From the IMG/VR virus record IMGVR_UViG_3300047476_000196, positions 1-36,459 of that record: a DNA stretch of 36,459 bases; one strand, written 5' to 3'. Below, one piece after another: positions 1 to 7,770 of this stretch. The first letter of the stretch is position 1; each line of letters starts with the position of its first letter. A program made the position numbers and the translations under genes. Origin of the DNA: a virus. The notes under the pieces were generated by a model. The model searched no databases, was not told the origin of the DNA, and worked only from the letters and a program-made list of their open reading frames with translations.

Positions 1-127
1 GGAAGATTTTGTAGTCCGTATAGGGCGGTTCCCTATATAATTATGGAAATGAAAACATGAGCGATACTGAAAGCACCACTCCAGAGGGAAGTGCGCAGTT
101 AGATGTAAATGGTGCAGCTAACGCTAT
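1..127. repeat. Direct terminal repeat, left copy (circle junction)
   Basis: These 127 bases are identical to 36333-36459. The overlap length equals a common final k-mer of short-read assemblers, so this most likely marks a circular or terminally permuted molecule assembled as one contig, not a true terminal repeat. Bases 1-14 hold the last codons and stop (tag at 12-14) of the small gene that starts at 36116. Bases 57-127 are the start of the scaffold gene. Confidence 0.95.
19..37 (+). other. Hairpin between the portal operon and the scaffold gene
   Basis: TATAGGG at 19-25 and CCCTATA at 31-37 form a perfect 7-bp stem with the loop CGGTT. No U-tract follows, so it does not look like a terminator. 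The right arm runs into TATAAT (36-41), a perfect -10 hexamer, but I see no -35 at proper spacing. It may be an RNA processing or leader structure before the scaffold and capsid genes. A second copy lies at 36351-36369 because of the contig overlap. Confidence 0.45.
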
Positions 128-1031
128 TTTGGGATTAATGGGTACTGATGACGGCTCCGAACAGGAACAACCAGAACAGCGCACAGAATCCAACGATAGC
201 GATGCCGAATCAGAGGAATACGAGGAATCGGAAGAATCTGAGGTAGAACAAGAAGAAGCTGATGAGTCAGAGGAACCCCAAAAATTCCGAGTGAAAGCTG
301 CGGGAGAAGAACGTGAGGTAACCCTAGATGAACTCATTAAGTCGTATCAACTTGGCACTGATTATACAAAGAAATCGCAAGCTGTAGCGGAAGAACGTAA
401 GGCGGTTGAGGCCGAACGCCAAGCAGTTCAAGAAGCTAAGCAACTCCGTGATACTTATGCGGAGAGGTTGCAGTATATCGAGCAAGCCTTGATGCAGCCT
501 CAAGAAACAGAGAATCTGGAATACCTGAAAGAGACTGATCCTATTGGATACGCTGTTAAGGTTGCAGAGATGTCTCAGAGGGAAAAGCAGTTAGCGCAAG
601 TTCGTGCTGAGAGACAACAGATCGCTCAACAGCAGGAATACGACAGACAGCAGCAACTACGTGCAACGGTCGCACAAGAAGCTGAGAAGTTAGTTAGTGC
701 GTTACCTGAATACGCTGATCCTGTTAAGGGTGAGGCAATCCGTAAAGACATCCGTAGCTACGGCAAACAGGCTGGATTCTCGGATGATGAACTAGCGAAT
801 GTATTTGATTCACGTGCTGTATTAACGCTTTATAAAGCTATGCAGTACGATAAATTGAAAGCATCGCAACCAGCTATTGCTAAGAAGGTGAATGATGCGC
901 CTAAGACAATGAAGTCAGGTGTATCACAACCAAGAGATAGCGGAGCTGAGGACTTTAAAAAACTGAAGGCTAGAGCTAGACAGTCTGGAAAGATTGGCGA
1001 TGCAGCAGCCGCTTTTGAACGATTCTTATAA
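57..1031 (+). CDS. Capsid scaffolding protein
   Basis: Predicted 324-residue scaffolding protein that would guide procapsid assembly and leave before or during maturation. The N-terminal part (about residues 34-75) is a strongly acidic Glu/Ser/Asp tract. Residues about 105-215 are rich in Ala, Glu, Gln, Lys and Arg and should form long helices or coiled coil. The C-terminal end is basic (KKLKARARQSGK). This acidic-coil-basic layout, and the position directly upstream of the major capsid gene (9-base gap), is typical of podovirus scaffolds. The ATG at 57 is preceded by only a weak purine-rich ribosome site. On the circular map the gene follows the portal gene and its small partner. The family name is not certain from sequence alone. 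The function rests on composition and position. Confidence 0.75.
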   Translation: MSDTESTTPEGSAQLDVNGAANAILGLMGTDDGSEQEQPEQRTESNDSDAESEEYEESEESEVEQEEADESEEPQKFRVKAAGEEREVTLDELIKSYQLGTDYTKKSQAVAEERKAVEAERQAVQEAKQLRDTYAERLQYIEQALMQPQETENLEYLKETDPIGYAVKVAEMSQREKQLAQVRAERQQIAQQQEYDRQQQLRATVAQEAEKLVSALPEYADPVKGEAIRKDIRSYGKQAGFSDDELANVFDSRAVLTLYKAMQYDKLKASQPAIAKKVNDAPKTMKSGVSQPRDSGAEDFKKLKARARQSGKIGDAAAAFERFL

Positions 1032-1040
1032 GGAATTATT

Positions 1041-1985
1041 ATGCCTACATATCAAACATTTACCGCTATCGGTATGCGTGAAGATTTATCTGACGTTATC
1101 TATAACATCAGCCCAACTGAAACACCAATTATGTCCTCTATCGGTAAGACTAGCGCAACTGCTGTTTACCATGAATGGCAGACGGATTCGCTCGCCGCAA
1201 GTACGACAGCGAATGCGGCCGTTGAGGGGGCAGACGCTACAAGCGCAACTTTAGCTCCAACTACTCGTGTAGGTAACTACACTCAGATCGTACAAAAGAC
1301 TGTACAAGTTTCTGGTACTTTGGATAAAGTAAACAAAGCAGGTCGTAAGTCAGAAAAGGCTTACCAGTTAGCTAAGGCTTCTGCTGAACTAAAGCGTGAC
1401 TTAGAGACAATCATCACTGCTAATCAGGGTCGTAGCGCAGGTACATCAACCGTAGCCCGCACAATGGGTTCGTTGTTGTCATGGATCAAGACCAACAGCT
1501 CACAAGGCAGTGGCGGTTCTGCTCCAGCAACTTCAGGTGTTTCTACCCGTACCGATGGTACACAGCGTACTGCTACTGAAGCATTGTTGAAAACTGTTAT
1601 CGCTTCGATCTTCGATCAAGGTGGTTCACCTAAGGCTGTATTCGTTGGTTCAGCTGGTAAACAGAAGATGTCAACCTTTGCAGGTATCGCTGTAAATCGC
1701 TATCAGATCACTAAGCCTGAGGCTGGCGTAATCATCGGTGCTGCTGACATTTATCAGTCTGACTTTGGTCAATTGTCTATCGTTCCAGATCGTTTCATGC
1801 GTACTCGTGATATGTTAATTCTCGATCCTGAGTATGCAGCTATGGCTTACTTACGTCCATTCATGACTAATGAATTGGCTAAGTCTGGTGACTCCGAGAA
1901 AACTCAGATTCTTGCTGAAGTTACTCTCGAAGTTAAGAACGAAGCAGCTCACGGTATCGTAGCTGACTTGGACTTCTCGCTGTAA
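1041..1985 (+). CDS. Major capsid protein (DUF5309/SU10-type)
   Basis: Major head protein, 314 residues, expected HK97 fold. The N-terminus (residues 1-35, with EDLSDVIYNISPTETPIMS) is the hallmark of the DUF5309 family typified by Escherichia phage SU10. That segment is followed by the usual conserved stretch around HEWQTDSLA and by a C-terminal region with DRFMRTRDMLILDPEYAA. The length agrees with the family. An AAGGA ribosome site lies a few bases upstream of the ATG. A strong rho-independent terminator follows directly, which fits a highly expressed capsid gene where most transcripts stop. Very confident. Confidence 0.95.
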   Translation: MPTYQTFTAIGMREDLSDVIYNISPTETPIMSSIGKTSATAVYHEWQTDSLAASTTANAAVEGADATSATLAPTTRVGNYTQIVQKTVQVSGTLDKVNKAGRKSEKAYQLAKASAELKRDLETIITANQGRSAGTSTVARTMGSLLSWIKTNSSQGSGGSAPATSGVSTRTDGTQRTATEALLKTVIASIFDQGGSPKAVFVGSAGKQKMSTFAGIAVNRYQITKPEAGVIIGAADIYQSDFGQLSIVPDRFMRTRDMLILDPEYAAMAYLRPFMTNELAKSGDSEKTQILAEVTLEVKNEAAHGIVADLDFSL

Positions 1986-1992
1986 TTTGACT

Positions 1993-2023
1993 AGCCCTCT
2001 ACTTAACGGTAGGGGGCTTTTTT
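1993..2023 (+). terminator. Rho-independent terminator after the capsid gene
   Basis: A 10-bp stem (AGCCCTCTAC at 1993-2002 with GTAGGGGGCT at 2009-2018, one G-U pair), a 6-base loop TTAACG and a T-run at 2018-2023. It lies 8 bases after the capsid stop codon. Downstream genes on the same strand must be reached by read-through or another promoter, which gives a simple way to make capsid protein in excess. Confidence 0.92.
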
Positions 2024-2032
2024 GAGGGATTA

Positions 2033-2332
2033 ATGGAAAACTTTCGTACTCAGACGGTTCATGCGGACGGTGATGGCGGGATTATCATCGAAACTAATCA
2101 AGATATATCTGACATCCTAGAGCGCAATAAAGTGCTTCAGGAAGTTGACAAGGCTAGGACAGGAGCAACAGAAGATTTACATTTAATAGGCTCAATACCT
2201 TTTACGGCTATTGATAAGCTAAATCAAATGGGAATCATGCGTGGATTTGCGATAATGGACGAGGTAGCTTTTAAGAAGTGGCTCAACCATCCTGAACAAG
2301 CACCGTTAAAGATATATCGAGGAACAGTATGA
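2033..2332 (+). CDS. Conserved phage hypothetical protein after capsid
   Basis: 99-residue protein without a recognised domain. It begins right after the capsid terminator with a GAGG ribosome site 6 bases before the ATG. The sequence is soluble-looking. Its C-terminal half (about residues 50-99) is a mixed helix/strand segment with a short Lys-Trp-Leu helix. Its stop overlaps the start of the following glycosyltransferase-like gene by four bases (ATGA), so the two are probably translationally coupled. A head-completion or regulatory role is possible from position only. Confidence 0.75.
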   Translation: MENFRTQTVHADGDGGIIIETNQDISDILERNKVLQEVDKARTGATEDLHLIGSIPFTAIDKLNQMGIMRGFAIMDEVAFKKWLNHPEQAPLKIYRGTV

Positions 2333-2982
2333 GAGTTGGCGTTTGTATTCCATGTAGGGACGAAGTACATACAGGTTTTGCGTTTGATTTTGCTAGGATG
2401 GCTGCACATGATGCGTCTGTTCGATGCAAGGACGGTAAGGGTGGTCTAAGCCTCTATACGATGCCTGGAACGCTTATATTTGATCAGCGTGAGAAGTTAG
2501 CTCAGGTAGCATTAAAAGAGGGCTGTGACGCTGTTCTGTACATTGATAGCGATATGCGGTTCCCTCCTGATCTGATAACGATAATGTTATCTCGTGAGGT
2601 TGGAATTGTAGGTGTCAATGCTGTCACTAGACGTAAACCATGTATGCCAACGGCTAAACTGTTAGTTAAGTCAGAGGATGAGAAAGGTATTCGCCATCAT
2701 TGGTCTAATGTCGATTCTCGTGGTAAGGAAGGTATTGAGAAGATTACTGCTGTTGGTTTTGGGGCGGTAATGATTCGTAGGGAAGTGTTTGAGAAGGTTC
2801 CTCAGCCGTGGTTTGATGCAGGATGGGGACCAACTGGTGTAGTAGGTGAGGATGTTCACTTCTGCGTTAAGGCTGGTGACAATGGCTTTGATACTTACGT
2901 GGATCACGAGCTGTCTATGCACATTAAACACATAGGTACGTATGAGTACGGTTGGGACGATTTCGAGCAACTAGAGGAATAA
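2329..2982 (+). CDS. Glycosyltransferase-like protein (GT-A fold)
   Basis: 217-residue protein resembling family-2-type glycosyltransferases. The N-terminus (VGVCIPCRDEVHTGFAFD) has the nucleotide-binding strand of the GT-A fold. DSD at residues 73-75, in LYIDSDMRFPPD, is a good metal-binding DxD motif. Later elements VGFGAVMIRREVFE and GEDVHFC match the acceptor region and the (G/E)ED motif of these enzymes. It would transfer a sugar from a nucleotide donor. The acceptor is unknown and could be a virion protein, DNA or a host glycan. Its place inside the head gene cluster, between capsid and adaptor, favours a late, virion-linked role, but this is inference. Another protein with a GT-A-like core lies at 29789-30484. 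Confidence 0.8.
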   Translation: MRVGVCIPCRDEVHTGFAFDFARMAAHDASVRCKDGKGGLSLYTMPGTLIFDQREKLAQVALKEGCDAVLYIDSDMRFPPDLITIMLSREVGIVGVNAVTRRKPCMPTAKLLVKSEDEKGIRHHWSNVDSRGKEGIEKITAVGFGAVMIRREVFEKVPQPWFDAGWGPTGVVGEDVHFCVKAGDNGFDTYVDHELSMHIKHIGTYEYGWDDFEQLEE

Positions 2983-2983
2983 T

Positions 2984-3604
2984 ATGGCTTTTACGACATA
3001 TAGTGACTTAAAGACTACGATAGCTAGTTACTTAGCACGTAGTGATTTAACAGCTATGATTCCTACGTTCATCCAGTTGGCTGAATTACGTCTGCGTAGA
3101 GAACTTAGAACTCGTCAAATGTTGGTTGTAGCTACAGCAAATACGACAGGTGGAGACTCTACCGTAGGATTACCTACTGACTTCCTAGAGATGCGTGATA
3201 TTCACGTTAATACTAATCCTATAACGACACTAGCTTATAGTGCGCCTAACTCGTTCTATAACTCTTACAGGGCTACAGAATCAGGTAAGCCAACTGACTA
3301 CACAGTATTAGCGACAGAGCTTCAATTGTCTCCTATTCCTGATAGCACTTATCAGCTACAAATGCTCTACTACGCACAGCCGTACTTCTTGAGCGACTCG
3401 AATCAAGGTAATGTATTCTTGACTAACTTCCCTGATGCGTTGCTGTACGCTGCTTTAGGCGAGGCAGAACCGTATCTAATGAATGACGCAAGATTACAGA
3501 CTTGGGCTAGTTTGTACGATAGAGCAATATCATCAATAACGATAGCAGACCAGAGTAGTGAGTACAGTGGTCAGCCAATGTCAATGAACTATAACGTGAG
3601 GTAA
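2984..3604 (+). CDS. Head-tail adaptor protein
   Basis: 206-residue protein that looks like the adaptor ring placed between portal and tail nozzle in SU10/P22-type phages. The helical N-terminus (TYSDLKTTIASYLARSDL, then AELRLRRELRTRQM) and the phrase STVGLPTDFLEMRDIHV are typical of this adaptor family. The C-terminal half has the expected FPDALLYAALGEAEPYL helix. It starts one base after the preceding stop. Its neighbours are capsid upstream and tail proteins downstream, in the usual assembly-gene order. Recognised from family memory, with no alignment run. Confidence 0.8.
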   Translation: MAFTTYSDLKTTIASYLARSDLTAMIPTFIQLAELRLRRELRTRQMLVVATANTTGGDSTVGLPTDFLEMRDIHVNTNPITTLAYSAPNSFYNSYRATESGKPTDYTVLATELQLSPIPDSTYQLQMLYYAQPYFLSDSNQGNVFLTNFPDALLYAALGEAEPYLMNDARLQTWASLYDRAISSITIADQSSEYSGQPMSMNYNVR

Positions 3605-3607
3605 ATT

Positions 3608-3994
3608 ATGGCAGAGATGTCAACATACTTAGAAAATGCTCTGATTAACGCTACCTTGCGTAATACGAGCTATACAAGTCCTTCTACTGTTTACGTAGGT
3701 TTATATACGTCTGATCCTACTGATGCCAATACTGGTACTGAAGTATCAGGTGGTTCTTATACACGTACTGCGGTAACTATGGGTTCTCCTACTGACGGTG
3801 TATCGACTAACAGTGCTGCGGTAGAGTTTCCACAGGCTTCTGGTTCATGGGGTACAGTTGGCTGGATCGGTATTCTTGATGCTTCATCTAGCGGTAACTT
3901 GCTGTATCACACAGCTTTAGACACATCCAAGACAATTTCTTCTGGTGATATCTTTAAGATAGCAATTGGTGGACTCAGCGTAACTCTTGCGTAA
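3608..3994 (+). CDS. Small tail/virion protein (Gp80-like)
   Basis: 128-residue beta-rich protein, rich in Ser, Thr and Gly. The motif VYVGLYTSDPTDANTGTEVSGGSYTR followed by GWIGILDASSSGNLLYHTAL is common to a family of small phage structural proteins related to mycobacteriophage Gp80. It is probably a tail or decoration component. It sits between the adaptor and another beta-rich tail protein and is preceded by a start-proximal purine tract. The exact place in the virion cannot be told from sequence. Confidence 0.7.
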   Translation: MAEMSTYLENALINATLRNTSYTSPSTVYVGLYTSDPTDANTGTEVSGGSYTRTAVTMGSPTDGVSTNSAAVEFPQASGSWGTVGWIGILDASSSGNLLYHTALDTSKTISSGDIFKIAIGGLSVTLA

Positions 3995-4004
3995 GGAGTA
4001 GATG

Positions 4005-4505
4005 ATGGCACTAGTTGTCGCAGATCGTGTTAAGGAAACATCTACTACTGCTGGCACTGGTACGCTAACGCTTGCTGGTGCTGTTGATGGGTTTCAGTCT
4101 TTTGCTGTAATTGGTAATGGCAATACTACCTACTATTCTATTGTTGATAGCACTGCTAACACATGGGAAGTAGGTATTGGTACGTACACATCTTCAGGTA
4201 CTACATTAGCTCGTACTACGGTATTGGCTAACAGTTCTGGCACTACTTCACCTATATCTTTTGCATCTAACAGCAAGGACGTATTTGCTACGTATCCTGC
4301 TGGCAAGTCTGTTCATGAGGATGCTGATAATACGGCTTACGCAGAGCAGATTGGTGCTTCTAACGGTATCGTAATTAACAAGCAAACTGTAGCTACAAGT
4401 TTCTCTATTCCTAGTGGATATTCAGCTATGAGTGCTGGCCCTATTACGATCAATAGCGGAATAAGCGTTACTGTTCCTAGTGGATCAAAGTGGGTGGTGT
4501 TCTAG
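4005..4505 (+). CDS. Tail-associated beta-rich protein with shared C-terminal module
   Basis: 166-residue structural protein. Residues 2-100 match a domain common in podovirus tail regions (VVADRVKETSTTAGTG, then GNTTYYSIVD and TYPAGKSV). The last about 40 residues form a separate module ending MSAGPITINSGISVTVPSGS plus KWVVF. That module is repeated at the C-terminus of the fibre protein at 11963-12538. Two in-frame ATGs occur at 4002 and 4005. The AAGGAG ribosome site at 3993-3998 is 3 bases from the first and 6 from the second, so 4005 is chosen. Likely a fibre or capsid-decoration protein. Confidence 0.75.
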   Translation: MALVVADRVKETSTTAGTGTLTLAGAVDGFQSFAVIGNGNTTYYSIVDSTANTWEVGIGTYTSSGTTLARTTVLANSSGTTSPISFASNSKDVFATYPAGKSVHEDADNTAYAEQIGASNGIVINKQTVATSFSIPSGYSAMSAGPITINSGISVTVPSGSKWVVF

Positions 4506-5162
4506 ATGTTTGGAATATCCGCATATTCGCAGACTCCGTATTCGTCTCTAGCAGGTGGTGCAGGAATACTGTTCGGCAATGCTAGCGTTAATGTCTATGC
4601 GACAGTCACAGCGAATGGCGGTAAGTTGTTTTTCGGAACTGGAAATATATCTTGCTTGGCTACGGTAAGTGCTACAGCCATAAGGATATTAAGCGGTACA
4701 GGCGCAATAATTGGCACAGCTACAGTAACAGCTAACGGTGGTCTAGTAATTAATGCTGCTGCTTCTGTAAATGGTACGGCTACGGTAACTGCACAAGCTA
4801 CTAGAGTCTTGTTCTTTACTGGCGATGTAGAGTGCGATGCCACTGTTACTGCTGACGGAATACGAATAAGACTAGGCGTAGCGTCTATTGATGGCACTGC
4901 TACGGTTACGGCTAACGGTGGTGTTGAATATTCCGGTAACGCTTCTGTAGAGGCTCTAGCTGATGTAGCTTGCTTGGCAATAGCTGTATGGAACGCTGTT
5001 GCTGATATAGAAGGAAATGCTGAATTATCTGCTGACGGTCAAGTAATTGGTGACGAGTGGGATAACGTAACAGAACAATCGAATACTTGGACTATCGTTC
5101 CTGAAGGTGAGAACACTTGGACGGTAGTTTCATCGCAATCTGATACTTGGACAAGGCAATAA
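4506..5162 (+). CDS. Repeat protein with 20-residue periodicity
   Basis: 218-residue protein with no known family that I can name. Residues about 24-183 contain eight units of exactly 20 residues. The core ATVTA (variants ATVSA, ADVAC, AELSA) falls at 32, 52, 72, 92, 112, 132, 152 and 172. Each unit alternates small and aliphatic residues, as in beta-solenoids or beta-helices. The C-terminus carries a second, shorter repeat: NTWT/DTWT at 193, 203 and 213, period 10. The start codon follows the previous stop directly (tagATG) and the stop overlaps the next start by one base. It is placed among tail genes, so a spike, fibre or decoration role is likely. Confidence 0.75.
   Translation: MFGISAYSQTPYSSLAGGAGILFGNASVNVYATVTANGGKLFFGTGNISCLATVSATAIRILSGTGAIIGTATVTANGGLVINAAASVNGTATVTAQATRVLFFTGDVECDATVTADGIRIRLGVASIDGTATVTANGGVEYSGNASVEALADVACLAIAVWNAVADIEGNAELSADGQVIGDEWDNVTEQSNTWTIVPEGENTWTVVSSQSDTWTRQ
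4575..5054 (+). repeat. Eight 60-bp coding repeats
   Basis: Eight diverged tandem units of 60 bp encode the 20-residue repeats of the protein at 4506-5162. The best-kept DNA block is the ACGGCTACGGTAAC-like segment coding for TATVT. Third-base changes between units show they are old or under protein-level constraint, not a recent slippage product. Confidence 0.8.
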
Positions 5163-6583
5163 TGGCTAAACAACGAATAATATTTGGTGAATGGCTACCA
5201 GATCAGCCTGGTGTTACAGGTGCTTTAACAGGTGCAGTTAACTGTTATCCAGTTACTAATGGATACGCTCCAATTCTTGACGAAGAAGAATATTCTGATG
5301 CTGCTGATGCTGATTTATTGACGTGTTTTGCAGGTAAAACAGCAGGAACGGTATCATTATTTGGTGCTTCTGCTAGTAATTTATACAAATTTGAAGCTGG
5401 TACTCGTGCAATGGATCCTCTAACCACTGCTGGTTATAGTGCTATCGAGTATTGGGACGCTGTTCAGTATGGCGAAAAGATGATTATGGCTAACGGAAGC
5501 GATAAATTGCAGTCGTTCACGCTAAATTCATCGACTTATGCAGGAGATTTGTCTGCTGATGCTCCTGAAGCTAAGTATGTAACGGTAGTTAAGGACTTTG
5601 TAGTCGCTGCTAACGTAGCTGGCGAAGAAAACAAGGTCTATTGGTCTGATATTAACGATGAAACAGATTGGACTCCTGGTCTTGCTAGTCAAGCTGACTC
5701 TCAGGTAATGCCGGATGGCGGTGATATCACTGGTTTAGCTGGTGGTGAGTTCGGATTAGTGTTCCTAGAACGTGCTATCTACCGTATGTCTTATGCAGGT
5801 AGTCCGTACTTCTTCCAGTTTGACGCTATTAACCGTACTTTAGGCTGTATTTCTGCCGGATCAATCATTAACTTTGCAGGATTAACGTATTTCCTAGCAG
5901 ACGATGGTTTTTACGTGTGCGATGGTCAGACAACCAAAGGAATCGGTACAGAAAAAGTAGATCGCTGGTTCTTTGATAACGCAAACTTGTCAGCAGTTAA
6001 GTTAGGTATGTCATCCGCTATAGATACTGAGAAACGCCTAATTACTTGGCTGTTTCCTGCACAGAATGGTGACAATTTACTGCTGATTTATAACATCTCG
6101 TTAAACAAATGGTCGTATGCAGAGACTACTGCTGACAGTGTATCGTTTGCTCTAACACCATCGGTAACACTAGAAGGATTAGACGTATTTAGCGCAAGCA
6201 TAGACTCACTAGGTATCTCTTTAGATGATCGTCAGTGGGTTGGCGGTCTATTGCTATTGTCTGCAACGAGAGGCCCTAATATTGTTACATTTAGCGGTCA
6301 GTACAAACAGGCTGCTTTAACGTCTGGTGACATAGATATTGGTCATTCCGTAGTTACTTTAGGCAGACCGATTGTGGATCAAGGTAGCGGCTCTGTAGCA
6401 GTCGCAAGTCGTGAGCTATTGTCTGATGCTATTACATTCGGAGATGCGTCTGTAGCCGATTCTGAGGGTCGCTGTGGGCTGCGTTCAGCAGGTAGGTATC
6501 ACAGGGTTAAAACTAGTCCTAGCGGGGCGTGGAGGACTGCTGTAGCGGTTGAAATAGATATAGCAGGTCAGGGTAATCGATGA
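5162..6583 (+). CDS. Tail nozzle/hub protein (P22 gp10-like)
   Basis: 473-residue protein close in length to P22 gp10 (packaged-DNA stabilisation protein), which forms the tail nozzle below the adaptor. The sequence has the beta-propeller look of that family: a start with GEWLPDQPG, then repeated blades such as YGEKMIMANGSDKLQSF, VYWSDINDETDW and GLVFLERAIYRMSY. The propeller segment ends near NISLNKWSYAETTADSVSFA. A Met codon 15 bases further upstream (5147) is possible, but the ATG at 5162, overlapping the previous stop as TAATG, is the better start. It overlaps the next gene by four bases. It should act in the tail to close the head channel. Confidence 0.75.
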   Translation: MAKQRIIFGEWLPDQPGVTGALTGAVNCYPVTNGYAPILDEEEYSDAADADLLTCFAGKTAGTVSLFGASASNLYKFEAGTRAMDPLTTAGYSAIEYWDAVQYGEKMIMANGSDKLQSFTLNSSTYAGDLSADAPEAKYVTVVKDFVVAANVAGEENKVYWSDINDETDWTPGLASQADSQVMPDGGDITGLAGGEFGLVFLERAIYRMSYAGSPYFFQFDAINRTLGCISAGSIINFAGLTYFLADDGFYVCDGQTTKGIGTEKVDRWFFDNANLSAVKLGMSSAIDTEKRLITWLFPAQNGDNLLLIYNISLNKWSYAETTADSVSFALTPSVTLEGLDVFSASIDSLGISLDDRQWVGGLLLLSATRGPNIVTFSGQYKQAALTSGDIDIGHSVVTLGRPIVDQGSGSVAVASRELLSDAITFGDASVADSEGRCGLRSAGRYHRVKTSPSGAWRTAVAVEIDIAGQGNR

Positions 6584-7371
6584 CGAGAACAGTCCAGTTT
6601 CAGACGTTACCGCCTTTTGGTGGAGATCAGCGACAGGTTGCTGAAGTTGTTCGTGGAATTATGGACGGTAAGACGAATAACACTGGCAAGGTAACTTTAT
6701 CCACAGGCAATGCGACTACAACGACTATATACGACAGCCGTATAGGCAACGAGAGCTTGATATTCTTGGTTCCTGTATCTGCTGCTGCTTATGCTGATTC
6801 TGCGCCTTATGGAGCGTTTCAAAGCCTTGTAGATCAGTCTGTAACAGCTAACACAGCTACAGCAATGACGTTAGACACAACGGACTATTCTAACGGTGTG
6901 TATCTATCGAATAGCTCAAGGATGAATGTTAGGAATACTGGCGTTTATAACCTACAGTGGTCAGGTCAGTTTAACAATACAGATACGCAGATACACGATG
7001 TTAGCGTTTGGTTAAGAAAGAACGGTACAGACGTTACTGGCTCTACTGGCGTTATCTCTGTTCCTAACTCACATGGTGGAGTTGATGGTCAAACTATTGT
7101 AGGTTGGAACTACTTCTTAGAGTTAGCAAAGGATGACTATATTGAGATTTATTGGTCAGCTACTAGTGCTTTGATAACGCTTCAGCATCTACCATCTCAG
7201 ACTAGTCCGACTAGACCAAGCACAGCATCACTTATTACAACATTAAACTACATAGCTCCAGCAGCAACATCTAACGTATATGTTTCCTCACAACAGCAAG
7301 GAAGTGCTATTCTTACGCACTGGACAAACAATACTGCGGATAAAACTTATGGATACATTGTGGTGGGCTAA
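6580..7371 (+). CDS. Tail fibre protein with C1q/TNF-like region
   Basis: 263-residue beta-rich protein. The N-terminus (TRTVQFQTLPPFGGDQRQVAEVVRGIMDG) looks like a virion-attachment segment. Residues about 110-190 (RNTGVYNLQWSGQF ... VWLRKNGTDV ... FLELAKDDYIEIYWS) have the pattern of C1q/TNF-like jelly-roll domains used as trimeric fibre heads. It starts with an ATGA overlap from the nozzle gene and ends in a one-base overlap with the next gene, so it belongs to the same translational block. A host-binding or fibre-anchoring role is inferred. Confidence 0.65.
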   Translation: MTRTVQFQTLPPFGGDQRQVAEVVRGIMDGKTNNTGKVTLSTGNATTTTIYDSRIGNESLIFLVPVSAAAYADSAPYGAFQSLVDQSVTANTATAMTLDTTDYSNGVYLSNSSRMNVRNTGVYNLQWSGQFNNTDTQIHDVSVWLRKNGTDVTGSTGVISVPNSHGGVDGQTIVGWNYFLELAKDDYIEIYWSATSALITLQHLPSQTSPTRPSTASLITTLNYIAPAATSNVYVSSQQQGSAILTHWTNNTADKTYGYIVVG

Positions 7372-7769
7372 TGGAATTTAGACATATACCAGTAGCAGAT
7401 ATACGTAAATGGTGGGCATCAATTAAAGCACCATTGGACAAAATTAAAGGGTATAGCCCAGAGGATTGGATAGTAGAAGATGTCTATGCAGATTTAATCT
7501 CTAATAGATCACTTCTATGGGTAGTTTTGAAGGAGCAGAGGTTCGGCGGCTTCTTCATATTGCAGCCATCTGGACTACATCTACACGTTTGGGCGGCTTG
7601 GACGTTAGAAAATGATTATCAAATGGTTGAAGATGGGCTAAAATACATAAAAGGCTTGGCAAGTCAAGCTAATGCAAAATATGTAACTTTCTCTAGCCAT
7701 CGACAAGGTTGGCAACGTAGGGCTAAGAAGCTTGGCTTCAAGCCTAAACAATGGATTTGCGAGGTCTAA
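7371..7769 (+). CDS. GNAT-like phage protein
   Basis: 132-residue protein with a GNAT (N-acetyltransferase)-like fold pattern, similar in plan to T7 gp13-type proteins. Features are LLWVVLKEQRFGGFFIL (paired strands), LHVWAAWT, a helix with YIKGLASQANAK, and a final GWQRRAKKLGFKPKQW that resembles the C-terminal GNAT strand-helix. The typical acetyl-CoA loop (R/Q-x-x-G-x-G/A) is not obvious, so it may be a structural relative without enzyme activity. It sits just upstream of the internal virion genes, where T7-like phages also carry this protein. Confidence 0.6.
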   Translation: MEFRHIPVADIRKWWASIKAPLDKIKGYSPEDWIVEDVYADLISNRSLLWVVLKEQRFGGFFILQPSGLHLHVWAAWTLENDYQMVEDGLKYIKGLASQANAKYVTFSSHRQGWQRRAKKLGFKPKQWICEV

Positions 7770-7770
7770 T

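Noticed and set aside
36-41. TATAAT as a scaffold-gene promoter
   Set aside because: The -10 is perfect but the nearest -35-like TTGTAG (9-14) gives a 21-base spacer, and a hairpin occupies the space; not called as a promoter.
994-1254. 86-residue frame across the scaffold/capsid boundary
   Set aside because: It overlaps both well-supported genes and has no ribosome site.
4595-4897. Leftward frame in the 20-residue repeat gene
   Set aside because: Mirror of the repeats; no start context and surrounded by a compact rightward operon.
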